This document shows positions 1 to 6,349 of a stretch of 19,178 nucleotides of DNA, in pieces. The notes below the pieces were generated by a model. That model saw nothing but the letters and a program-made list of their open reading frames with translations. It was not told the DNA's origin and did not search any database. This stretch comes from an uncultured Actinomycetes bacterium. GTDB lineage: Bacteria > Actinomycetota > Actinomycetes > S36-B12. A program made the position numbers and the translations under genes. How positions within the stretch are numbered: the stretch's first letter is position 1; every line of letters begins with the position of its first letter. The stretch spans positions 1 to 19,178 of the forward strand of contig CALFIA010000341.1 of the NCBI GenBank assembly GCA_937876275.1, written 5' to 3'.

Positions 1-1287
1 GTCGACGAATCCGGGAAGTGTTATCTCGACTCGACTGCGGCCCTCTGGTTCTGCAACATCGGTCACGGTCGACGCGAGCTGGCTGAGGCTGCTGCCAAGC
101 AAATGAGCGATCTCGCCGCCTACTCGAGCTTCGGTGACTACGCCACGCGCCCCTTGATCGAGCTGGCCGATCGCATCTCGGCTCTTGCTCCGGCAGAGGA
201 CACAAAGGTCTTCTTCACTTCAGGCGGCAGCGACTCAGTTGACACTGCAGTAAAGATGAGTCGTCGCTATTGGGTGCTGACGGGCAAGCTCACAAAGCAG
301 ATGATCATTACTCGCGACCGCTCGTACCACGGCATGCACATGGCGGGCACCTCAATCGCAGGTATTCCCGGCAACCGCGAGGGTTACGGGCCGATGTTCA
401 CCGAAGTGCGCAATGTTTCCTGGGACGACGCCGAAGATCTTGCGCGTGCCATCGACGAGGTGGGTGCCGAGAATGTTGCCGCATTCCTCTGCGAGCCGAT
501 CATCGGTGCAGGTGGCGTTTATGTCGCACCTGAGGGCTACCTCGCACGTGTACGCGAGATCTGCCGGGAGCGCGATGTGCACTTCATTGCCGATGAGGTG
601 ATCTGCGGATTCGGTCGCACGGGTGAGATGTTCGCGTCAGGTCGATGGAACCTCGATCCCGACATGCTGCTTGTGGCCAAGGGCATGACCTCCGGATACC
701 TGCCGATGGGTGCTGTTCTTGCTGCTGGTCGCATCGCTGAGCCGTTCTGGGCAGCGCCCGGGCAGATGTGGCGTCATGGGTACACCTATTCAGGTCACGC
801 AGCGGCAGCGGCAGTCGCGCATGCGAATCTCGACATCCTCGAGCGCGAGAACCTCGTACAGGCAGTCGCTGATAAGCAGATGATGCTCAACGCGAGCCTC
901 GCCCCTCTTCGCGAGCACTCGTACGTGATCGACGTGCGCGCGGGCGTAGGCCTGCTCGGTGCAGTGCAACTCGACCCGGCCCTCATCGCTGCCGACCCGA
1001 CTCTGGGAGCTCGCCTGGTGCGGGCCGTGCGTGAGAAGGGCGTGCTTACACGACTTCTGGCCGATGGCGGCCTGCAAGTGTCACCACCGTTCACGATCAC
1101 GCGTGAAGATGTGCGACTGCTCGTGACTGCGGTGGATGAGTCGCTCGGCGAGTTAGGTTCGCAGCGCACGCCGCGATCAGGATCGAACGTAGATTTGCTA
1201 CCCGAGCAAACGCGTGATGATTCAGGCGGATTTGATTCCCTTGATGCACGCCTGCTGGCAGACGTGCCGCCGCATCACGGTTCCTGA
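1..1287 (+). CDS. Class III PLP-dependent aminotransferase (5' end missing)
   Basis: The reading frame is open from base 1, so the N-terminus lies outside the window; perhaps 25-30 residues are missing. The first visible residues (YLDSTAALWF, then NIGHGR) match the usual start of class III aminotransferases. An FFTSGGSDSVDTA segment follows near base 210. The PLP-ring Asp sits in ADEVICGFGRTG (Asp codon at 592), and the Schiff-base Lys is the codon at 679 in VAKGMTSGYLPMG. Such enzymes move amino groups from omega-amino acids or polyamines to pyruvate or 2-oxoglutarate in the cytoplasm. The donor cannot be told from sequence. The last 40 or so residues form a polar tail without family similarity that I recognise. 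The stop codon overlaps the end of the convergent mscL by 13 bp. Confidence 0.9.
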   Translation, partial: VDESGKCYLDSTAALWFCNIGHGRRELAEAAAKQMSDLAAYSSFGDYATRPLIELADRISALAPAEDTKVFFTSGGSDSVDTAVKMSRRYWVLTGKLTKQMIITRDRSYHGMHMAGTSIAGIPGNREGYGPMFTEVRNVSWDDAEDLARAIDEVGAENVAAFLCEPIIGAGGVYVAPEGYLARVREICRERDVHFIADEVICGFGRTGEMFASGRWNLDPDMLLVAKGMTSGYLPMGAVLAAGRIAEPFWAAPGQMWRHGYTYSGHAAAAAVAHANLDILERENLVQAVADKQMMLNASLAPLREHSYVIDVRAGVGLLGAVQLDPALIAADPTLGARLVRAVREKGVLTRLLADGGLQVSPPFTITREDVRLLVTAVDESLGELGSQRTPRSGSNVDLLPEQTRDDSGGFDSLDARLLADVPPHHGS

Positions 1288-1652
1288 CGTTCCTTCAGCA
1301 GGTCGCGGATCTCCATCAGCAATTTGACGTCAGCGGGAGTCGCATCGACACCGCCGATGCCGCGACGCTCGCGGTACTTGTTCATGGGAAGTACGAACAC
1401 GAAGTAGATGACAGTGAGCGTGATGAAGAACGTGATGATGCCGTTGAGTAGCAAGGTGAAGTCGATGACCTGGCCGCGAATCTCGAGAGTGCCGGCATTC
1501 ACCCCGCCGCCGAGGAAGATGCCGACAATCGGCTCGATCAAGCCCTTGCTGAACGCACCGACCAGTGCGGCAAATGCGGCGCCGACGACGAAGCCGACCG
1601 ATAGGTCGATGACATTGCCGCGCAGCACGAACGCGCGAAAGCCCTTCAGCAT
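1275..1652 (-). CDS. mscL: Large-conductance mechanosensitive channel MscL
   Basis: This 125-residue protein matches MscL in length and order. A short amphipathic N-terminus (MLKGFRAFVLRGNVIDL) leads into TM1 (about 15-42, Gly/Ala-rich: VGFVVGAAFAALVGAF). A periplasmic loop follows, then TM2 (about 68-88) and a charged C-terminal helix (LLMEIRDLLKERQ). MscL forms a homopentameric pore that opens under membrane tension and releases solutes on hypo-osmotic shock. The ATG is preceded by a GGAAGAGGAA ribosome site. The gene lies 33 bp after the SAF-domain gene on the same strand and could be co-transcribed with it. Its 3' end overlaps the convergent aminotransferase. Identification is secure. Confidence 0.97.
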   Translation of the reverse strand: MLKGFRAFVLRGNVIDLSVGFVVGAAFAALVGAFSKGLIEPIVGIFLGGGVNAGTLEIRGQVIDFTLLLNGIITFFITLTVIYFVFVLPMNKYRERRGIGGVDATPADVKLLMEIRDLLKERQEP

Positions 1653-1685
1653 GGTTCCTCTTCCTTATGGGGATTCGAGCGGTGA

Positions 1686-2120
1686 CTACTGAGCATGCGG
1701 GCGGATGATTACCGTCAGGGTGCCACGCGCCGGTGCACTAGCCAACCGAAGTGCTGACGCTTCGTCAACCGCGAGGGTCACTGCTGAGTCGCTCGATCCG
1801 AAACCACCACTCGATGCGGGCTCAAGAACTCGAGCAGTGTGGGCGATGATCGAACTGAAGCCTTCGTCACTGACGGCAACGACGGATACTCGATCGCCAA
1901 CATGCAGGGCATCGGCGACCGCGCGACTTTCGAGGTTGATGGGAATGGCAACCTCGTCGGCGCCGAGTGCGAGCCCGTCAGTGGAGGTGAGTTCCGGTGC
2001 ACCGTGCGGAAGTGAGCTCATGATGATCAGCACCGCTATACCGGCGAGGCTTGCGGCGACGATGCGTCGATGCCTACTGATGAGACGGGCGAGATCACCG
2101 CGGGTCAGTGAGGAGAGCAC
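1686..2120 (-). CDS. SAF/RcpC-like domain membrane-anchored protein
   Basis: This 144-residue protein has a basic N-terminus (residues 7-19), one transmembrane helix (about 19-35) and an exported domain. The domain resembles the C-terminal part of RcpC/CpaB and SAF-domain proteins: an ALHVGDRVSVVAV strand pair, ARVLEPASS, then AVTLAVDEASALRLASAPARGTLTVIIR. In CpaB this region helps assemble Flp pili, but no pilus genes are seen here, so a pilus role is not supported. Proteins of this type are common beside FmdB/mscL in actinomycetes and have no assigned function that I know. The GTG start follows a TAGTCT box by six bases, which fixes the start. Domain call is moderately sure, function unknown. 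Confidence 0.75.
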   Translation of the reverse strand: MLSSLTRGDLARLISRHRRIVAASLAGIAVLIIMSSLPHGAPELTSTDGLALGADEVAIPINLESRAVADALHVGDRVSVVAVSDEGFSSIIAHTARVLEPASSGGFGSSDSAVTLAVDEASALRLASAPARGTLTVIIRPHAQ

Positions 2121-2126
2121 TCGCCG

Positions 2127-2132
2127 AGACTA
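2127..2132 (-). promoter_or_regulatory. Start-coupled -10 box of the SAF-domain gene
   Basis: On the minus strand TAGTCT lies exactly six bases before the GTG at 2120. This is the geometry of a leaderless actinobacterial transcript in which the first mRNA base is also the first base of the start codon. No convincing -35 was found. Confidence 0.6.
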
Positions 2133-2145
2133 GGTGCCCTTCGAG

Positions 2146-2163
2146 ACAGCCGAAAGCGGCTGT
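2146..2163 (-). terminator. Possible short hairpin terminator after the FmdB gene
   Basis: A 7-bp perfect stem (ACAGCCG / CGGCTGT) with a 4-base loop lies 8 bases past the stop codon of the FmdB-type gene. There is no T-run, as is common in actinomycetes. It also overlaps the upstream promoter region of the SAF-domain gene, so an operator role is an alternative. Confidence 0.4.
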
Positions 2164-2170
2164 CCACAGT

Positions 2171-2479
2171 TCAGGAGCTGCTGGAGGGAGTCGACGAGCT
2201 GGGAGCAGGAGTGCTCGGGGTCGAGGTGCTGGGAGTGGACGACGTCGAGCTGCTGGTAGAGCTCGAGGAGGAACTTGAAGAACCCGTGTTCGCCTTCTTG
2301 TCGCGGGAGTCATTTCGGTAGAAGCCGGAGCCCTTGAAGACCACGCCGACGTTGCCGAACTGCTTGCGCAAGGTCTCCTGGCCACAGTCGGGGCAGGTGG
2401 TCAGGGTCGGATCCGACATCGACTGCACGATCTCGTGATGGGTGTCGCAATTCGAGCACGCGTACTCGTAAGTGGGCAC
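2171..2479 (-). CDS. FmdB-family zinc ribbon protein with disordered Ser/Thr tail
   Basis: This 102-residue protein starts with the FmdB zinc ribbon: MPTYEYACSNC, with Cys8, Cys11, Cys29 and Cys32 as the metal site. A conserved KGSGFYRND element follows near residues 49-57. From about residue 67 to the end it is almost pure Ser/Thr/Pro, so the tail is probably disordered. The M. tuberculosis homologue Rv0991c has, as I recall, been reported as a redox-regulated chaperone with a disordered tail. A similar job here is inference from family and from the heat-shock operator. The GTG start has a good AGGAGG site five bases upstream. A CIRCE element lies 18 bp upstream, so HrcA control is likely. 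Confidence 0.9.
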   Translation of the reverse strand: MPTYEYACSNCDTHHEIVQSMSDPTLTTCPDCGQETLRKQFGNVGVVFKGSGFYRNDSRDKKANTGSSSSSSSSTSSSTSSTPSTSTPSTPAPSSSTPSSSS

Positions 2480-2497
2480 GATTCCTCCTGGCCTGAT

Positions 2498-2524
2498 CTA
2501 GCACTCTGGGGTGCTGAGTGCTAA
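2498..2524 (-). promoter_or_regulatory. CIRCE heat-shock operator (HrcA site)
   Basis: The arms are CTAGCACTC and GAGTGCTAA with exactly nine bases between them. The consensus CIRCE is TTAGCACTC-N9-GAGTGCTAA, so only one base differs. It lies between the divergent FmdB and crcB genes. On the minus strand a TTAGCA / TAGATC promoter with an 18-base spacer can be drawn entirely over it, so bound HrcA would block transcription of the FmdB gene. The crcB promoter lies about 48 bp away on the other side. Confidence 0.88.
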
Positions 2525-2571
2525 TTCTGCCCCGAGGTCATCCGATTCGTCCAATCGACGGGGCACCCCCG

Positions 2572-2577
2572 TACCCT
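2572..2577 (+). promoter_or_regulatory. Start-coupled -10 box of the first crcB gene
   Basis: TACCCT is followed by six bases and then the GTG at 2584. No ribosome site precedes this GTG, which fits a leaderless mRNA. This also argues against a fluoride riboswitch leader in front of the pair. Confidence 0.6.
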
Positions 2578-2583
2578 TCGTGC

Positions 2584-2970
2584 GTGGTCAACCCGAGAGC
2601 GCTGGCGTGGATTGCTCTCGGCGGCATTCTCGGATCCCTCGCCAGATTCACGGTGTCGTACCTCTGGAATCCGAATCAGGTAGGCACCTTCCCCTTCGGC
2701 ACGCTCGTGATCAACGTGAGCGGCTGCCTGGTGATCGGCATGGTCGTGCCAGTTCTCGCCGGGCATCCGCGTGAGGAGCATCTGCGGCCCTTCATCGTCA
2801 CCGGTGTACTCGGTGGATTCACCACGTTCTCCGCCTTCGCACTCGAATCAGGCGTGATGATGAATGACGGGCACTACGCGTTAGCGGCCTCGTACATCGC
2901 AAGCACGCTCGTGCTCGGCCTGCTCGCAGTGTCGATGGGCGCACGCATCAGCCGGAGGTTCGCCGGATGA
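2584..2970 (+). CDS. crcB: Fluoride channel subunit CrcB (first of pair)
   Basis: From the chosen GTG the protein has 128 residues, the usual Fluc/CrcB size. The frame is open further upstream, but residues before the GTG are not family-like and the leaderless box supports this start. Family marks are GGILGSLARF (13-22), the pore Asn in INVSGC (Asn44) and the GGFTTFSAF loop (77-85), within four hydrophobic helices. CrcB proteins form dual-topology dimers that export fluoride from the cytoplasm. The stop overlaps the ATG of the second crcB by 4 bp, so the two are translationally coupled and probably form a heterodimer, as in other organisms with paired genes. Confidence 0.93.
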   Translation: MVNPRALAWIALGGILGSLARFTVSYLWNPNQVGTFPFGTLVINVSGCLVIGMVVPVLAGHPREEHLRPFIVTGVLGGFTTFSAFALESGVMMNDGHYALAASYIASTLVLGLLAVSMGARISRRFAG

Positions 2971-3320
2971 TCGAGTTATTGGCAATTGCTTTTGGCGCGG
3001 CGATCGGTGCACCGTCCCGCTTCATCCTTGATCGCTGGATGGCCGGGCACGCACCGACGAAGCGCTTCCCGTGGAGTCTCTTGCTTGTCAACGTGCTCGG
3101 CTCGGCGATTGCTGGTGCGGTGTTCGCTGCGACAACCGGCAACCTTCAGGTCTTCTTGCTCGTCGGTATCTGCGGTTCTCTCACTACCTTCTCGGGCTTC
3201 GGCTGGGAGATGCACCTGCTGTGGTCACGGTCGCGGTCGACCTTCGTCATTGCGTTGATCGTGATGACGGCTTCGTGCATTGCCGCTTTCGAACTCTTCT
3301 TCCACCTGTTCAGAAGGTGA
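2967..3320 (+). CDS. crcB: Fluoride channel subunit CrcB (second of pair)
   Basis: This 117-residue four-helix membrane protein has the family marks GAAIGAPSRF (10-19), the pore Asn in VNVLGS (Asn42) and SLTTFSGFG (71-79). It begins inside the stop codon of the first crcB (ATGA overlap). The N-terminal residues of the two paralogues differ in charge distribution, which would suit fixed, opposite insertion of each partner, but this is inference. The 3' end overlaps the convergent cyclo-ligase gene by 11 bp, with no terminator visible between them. Confidence 0.94.
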   Translation: MIELLAIAFGAAIGAPSRFILDRWMAGHAPTKRFPWSLLLVNVLGSAIAGAVFAATTGNLQVFLLVGICGSLTTFSGFGWEMHLLWSRSRSTFVIALIVMTASCIAAFELFFHLFRR

Positions 3321-3900
3321 TGACTCGCTGCGGAGTCACGACTTGATCCACGTGAGCATCATGTGACTCGTGCGGCAGCGAATCTACCAGTTCGTCATCG
3401 AAGAGCAGCGCAATACGCATGGGGCCACCGTCGGCGAATGTGGGCACATGCTGAAGGGCGCGGTCGTAGTAGCCGCCTCCTTGACCAAGTCGAAACCCAT
3501 CGCGTGAGATCGCAAGAGCAGGCATGACGATCGCATCGCAGTCGCTCAGGGCATCGGGGACTGCCGAACCCGTGGGTTCCTGCATGCCGAGCTCGCTGTC
3601 GGTGAAAGCAGTAGATTTCTTTAGTTCAACCCAATCAAGCGAATCGCCATTGACTCGGGGGAGAAGTACGCGAATGTCTCGCTGCCGGAGCAACTCGATC
3701 AGGGCAGACGTGCCTGGCTCGGTGGGCATGGATAGGTAGCAGGCCACCGTGCCGGTGTCGCCGAGTGCGGGCAGGGCACGTGGCGCAAGGGCGTACGCGG
3801 CTTTCACCCGATCCGAGTGAGAGCGGGCCCGCCGAGCGATACGGACCTCGCGGCGCAAAGCGGCCTTGGCGGCGGCGGGGCTCGGGTCAGTGGTTGTCAC
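3310..3900 (-). CDS. 5-formyltetrahydrofolate cyclo-ligase
   Basis: This 196-residue protein converts 5-formyl-THF to 5,10-methenyl-THF using ATP, returning stored folate to one-carbon metabolism. The N-terminal KAALRREVRIARRAR helix carries the basic ATP-contacting residues. The signature GFRLGQGGGYYDR lies at 135-147, followed by HDAHVD at 180-185. The start is a GTG; CACGAT sits six bases before it, a weaker version of the leaderless box seen at neighbouring genes. It is divergent from galU with only 34 bp between starts, so the two promoters overlap. The order cyclo-ligase/galU is the same in M. tuberculosis (Rv0992c/Rv0993). Confidence 0.95.
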   Translation of the reverse strand: MTTTDPSPAAAKAALRREVRIARRARSHSDRVKAAYALAPRALPALGDTGTVACYLSMPTEPGTSALIELLRQRDIRVLLPRVNGDSLDWVELKKSTAFTDSELGMQEPTGSAVPDALSDCDAIVMPALAISRDGFRLGQGGGYYDRALQHVPTFADGGPMRIALLFDDELVDSLPHESHDAHVDQVVTPQRVITF

Positions 3901-3922
3901 GAACCCATCGTGCCTGATCCTC

Positions 3923-3928
3923 TATCGT
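3923..3928 (+). promoter_or_regulatory. Start-coupled -10 box of galU
   Basis: TATCGT is followed by six bases and then the ATG at 3935. This supports a leaderless galU mRNA and the choice of this ATG over the in-frame one at 3959. It lies inside the 34-bp gap shared with the divergent cyclo-ligase gene. Confidence 0.6.
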
Positions 3929-3934
3929 CAGACC

Positions 3935-4849
3935 ATGGAGAAGCCGAACACGTGGGGCATGCCCGTGCGTAAGGCCGTCGTGCCCGCTGCCGGCCTCGGC
4001 ACGCGATTCCTGCCGGCTACCAAGGCCACTCCTAAGGAAATGCTTCCCGTGGTCGACAAGCCCGCCATTCAGTACGTGGTGGAAGAGGCAGTGGCGGCGG
4101 GTCTTGATGACGTCCTATTCATCACCGGTCGCAGCAAGCGTCCGCTGGAAGACCACTTCGATCGCAATTTCGAGCTCGAAGAGGTGCTGCGCGCCAAGGG
4201 TGACACTGAGCGTCTCGAGATGGTTCAGCACTCCACCGACTTGGCCACGATTCACTACGTGCGACAGGGCGACCCGCTCGGTCTAGGTCACGCAGTACTC
4301 ATGGCCGAAGGCCACGTCGGGCACGAGCCATTTGCCGTGCTCCTCGGCGATGACCTCATTGATCCGCGCGACCCGATCCTGCCGCGCATGGCCGCTATTC
4401 GTGCCGAGTTCGGCGGTTCAGTGGTGTGCTTGATGGAGGTGCCGCGCGAGAGTATTTCGCTCTACGGCTGCCCGGCGATCGAGCGCACCGATTCCGATGA
4501 CGTCGTACTCATCACTGATCTCATCGAGAAGCCTGATGTTGCCGATGCTCCGAGTTCGTATGCCGTCATCGGTCGTTATCTTCTCGATCCTGCGGTCTTC
4601 GAGGTTCTCCGCGACACGAAGCCGGGCCGCGGCGGCGAGATCCAGTTGACCGATGCGTTGCGCACCCTTGCTTCGATGCCTGCTGATCAAGGCGGCGGAG
4701 TTCGTGGCGTGGTGTTCTCCGGGCGTCGCTATGACACCGGCGACCGAATCTCGTACTTGCAGGCCGTGATCACCCTCGCTGTCGAGCGTGATGATCTCGG
4801 CCCGGAGCTGCGCGCCTGGCTGACAGAATTCGTTGCAGGGCTTCAGTGA
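3935..4849 (+). CDS. galU: UTP--glucose-1-phosphate uridylyltransferase GalU
   Basis: The 304-residue product makes UDP-glucose from UTP and glucose 1-phosphate in the cytoplasm, feeding cell-envelope glycans and glycosyltransferases. The nucleotide-binding signature AAGLGTRFLPATK lies at 18-30, followed by KEMLPVVDKPAIQYVVEEA. Further family marks are LLGDDLID, EKP, GRYLLDP, GGEIQLTDALR and YDTGDRISYLQA near the C-terminus. The start is set by the leaderless box. Its stop overlaps the GTG of rimJ (GTGA). In mycobacteria moeA sits between galU and rimJ; here it is absent. Confidence 0.96.
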   Translation: MEKPNTWGMPVRKAVVPAAGLGTRFLPATKATPKEMLPVVDKPAIQYVVEEAVAAGLDDVLFITGRSKRPLEDHFDRNFELEEVLRAKGDTERLEMVQHSTDLATIHYVRQGDPLGLGHAVLMAEGHVGHEPFAVLLGDDLIDPRDPILPRMAAIRAEFGGSVVCLMEVPRESISLYGCPAIERTDSDDVVLITDLIEKPDVADAPSSYAVIGRYLLDPAVFEVLRDTKPGRGGEIQLTDALRTLASMPADQGGGVRGVVFSGRRYDTGDRISYLQAVITLAVERDDLGPELRAWLTEFVAGLQ

Positions 4850-5454
4850 TCAGTTGGCCCGTCACCCTCATTGAGGGCGATATTCGCTTGCGGCCATTGC
4901 GTATTCGCGATGGGCGAGCCTGGCGCGATGTTCGTGCTCGCAACAATGAATGGCTGACTCCGTGGGATGCAACTCTTCCTGCCGAAGGTGCATTCGAAGG
5001 CGAAGCGCCTCCGACATTCGGCGCGATGGTGCGGCGGATGAATCGCGAAGCGCGCGCCGGTCGCATGCTTCCGTGGGCGCTTGAAGTCGATGGAGTCTTT
5101 CGTGGTCAGGTCACCGTCGGTGGTATCGCGATGGGTTCACTGCGCGGTGGTTACATCGGATACTGGATCGATCAGGATGTTGCAGGTCGAGGTGTTATGA
5201 CGACAGCAGTGGCGATGGCATGCGACTACTTGATCGGTGAATGCGGCATGCATCGCATTGAGATCAACATTCGTCCGGAGAACGAGCCCTCGCGTCGCGT
5301 CGCCGAGAAACTTGGCCTGCGCAATGAAGGCATTCGTGCCGACTATTTGCACATCAACGGGCAGTGGTGCGATCACGTGTCGTATGTACTTCTGGCCGGA
5401 GATCAGCCCGACGGACTACTCCGACGGCTCAAGAGTCAGCAACTTTCCCAGTAG
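4846..5454 (+). CDS. rimJ: RimJ/RimL-type GNAT N-acetyltransferase
   Basis: This 202-residue GNAT protein would transfer acetyl from acetyl-CoA to an N-terminal amino group or other acceptor. The N-terminal part reads LRPLRIRDGRAW..NNEWLTPW, as in RimJ. The central GGYIGYWIDQDVAGRGVMTTAVAM contains the acetyl-CoA pyrophosphate loop (VAGRGV). The C-terminal MHRIEINIRPENEPSRRVAEKLG and the following GIRADYLHINGQWCDH are typical of the RimJ/RimL branch. The GTG start overlaps the galU stop, so the two are coupled. The symbol follows the conserved galU..rimJ..sepX neighbourhood; ribosomal protein S5 as substrate is not shown by the sequence. Confidence 0.88.
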   Translation: MISWPVTLIEGDIRLRPLRIRDGRAWRDVRARNNEWLTPWDATLPAEGAFEGEAPPTFGAMVRRMNREARAGRMLPWALEVDGVFRGQVTVGGIAMGSLRGGYIGYWIDQDVAGRGVMTTAVAMACDYLIGECGMHRIEINIRPENEPSRRVAEKLGLRNEGIRADYLHINGQWCDHVSYVLLAGDQPDGLLRRLKSQQLSQ

Positions 5455-5517
5455 TCACACGCGACACGCCGAAGGTGCCCCGCGTCGCACCTACACGCTG
5501 TCCCCTATACAGGCCTC

Positions 5518-5523
5518 TAACGT
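5518..5523 (+). promoter_or_regulatory. Start-coupled -10 box of sepX
   Basis: TAACGT is followed by seven bases and then the GTG at 5531. It lies in the 76-bp gap after rimJ, so sepX has its own likely leaderless promoter in addition to any read-through from galU-rimJ. Confidence 0.5.
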
Positions 5524-5530
5524 ACGAGGC

Positions 5531-6289
5531 GTGACGGGCCTTATCTACATCGTGATCATCGCGTTGTGGGCTGCCGTTCTGATCCCGATGTGGCTTCGCC
5601 GCCATGACCAGATCAGTGAGGTCAGGTCGACCGCCCGCTTCGAGAACTCGATGGCACGACTGGGCAGCCATGATGAGATCGGTAATCGACGCGGGGGGCG
5701 CAATCACATGAGCCAGATGACCTCCATGAATCCCGCGGCCAAGCGTCGAGCGACCATCCTGGCCTCGCTGGCGGGCATGACTGCGCTGACCTTGCTTCTC
5801 GCCCTGGTCTCCGTAGCCCCCAAATGGATGCCGATCCTCTTCGGCCTGCTCACTGCAGCCTTCATGGTGGCCAGCGCGATGACCGCCTCAGCTCGCACCC
5901 AGGCGGCGCCCGCCCGCGTGCGCCGCGCCGAACCTGCCTCCCGCCGCGAGCGCACTGCAGCTCCTGCTGCGGCCCAAACGGCCGCCGCGGTCGACGACTG
6001 GGAGAACTGGAACGCCTGGGACGACGAGGACGAGGCCTGGGAGGCCGTACCCACCACGTTGCCGACGTACGTCACGGCACCGCGCGCCTCGCAGGTGCCG
6101 CGCCCGATCGACAAGGCACGCCCTGGTGAGTGGACCGGTAGCGCCATGGTCGAAGCAGCTGCGGAGATGCGCGAGGCATCGGCAGCGCAAGCCGCTGAGA
6201 TCGCTGCAGTCGCGGCAGCCTACGAAGACATCACCGCAGAGATCCCGATTGTCACGGCCGACTACGACCGCCGGGCCGCAAACGGCTGA
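5531..6289 (+). CDS. sepX: Septation protein SepX/GlpR family
   Basis: From the GTG the protein has 252 residues; the frame is open upstream, but only this start yields the family N-terminus GLIYIVIIALWAAVLIPMWL followed by RRHDQ. The order is TM1 (3-22), a cytoplasmic segment, then two close helices around bases 5745-5890 (TILASLAGMTALTLLLALV and ILFGLLTAAFMVASAM). After that comes an Arg/Ala-rich linker, a Trp/acidic stretch near residues 153-170 and the conserved PTTLPTYVTAPRASQ element. Streptomyces SepX is an actinobacterial membrane protein needed for normal cell division and FtsZ-ring organisation. The position after rimJ is the same as Rv0996 in M. tuberculosis. A strong hairpin follows. 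Confidence 0.87.
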   Translation: MTGLIYIVIIALWAAVLIPMWLRRHDQISEVRSTARFENSMARLGSHDEIGNRRGGRNHMSQMTSMNPAAKRRATILASLAGMTALTLLLALVSVAPKWMPILFGLLTAAFMVASAMTASARTQAAPARVRRAEPASRRERTAAPAAAQTAAAVDDWENWNAWDDEDEAWEAVPTTLPTYVTAPRASQVPRPIDKARPGEWTGSAMVEAAAEMREASAAQAAEIAAVAAAYEDITAEIPIVTADYDRRAANG

Positions 6290-6306
6290 TCACCGCACAG
6301 ACACAG

Positions 6307-6339
6307 CGAAGGGCCGCCCCCACCGGGGGCGGCCCTTCG
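6307..6339. terminator. Bidirectional hairpin terminator
   Basis: A perfect 15-bp stem (CGAAGGGCCGCCCCC and its complement) with a 3-base loop lies between the convergent sepX and lipoprotein genes. It is 17 bases after the sepX stop and 10 bases from the lipoprotein stop, so it can serve both. Confidence 0.92.
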
Positions 6340-6349
6340 TCATTCTTGG

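Noticed and set aside
1686..2120. Flp pilus assembly protein CpaB
   Set aside because: Only the C-terminal SAF/RcpC-like part is similar, and no pilin, prepilin peptidase or secretion ATPase gene is nearby.
2525..2583. Fluoride riboswitch before crcB
   Set aside because: The first crcB has a -10 box six bases before its GTG and no room for a structured leader; no riboswitch core was seen.
5237..5530. 98-codon upstream extension of sepX
   Set aside because: It overlaps rimJ in another frame; the family N-terminus and a -10 box both point to the GTG at 5531.
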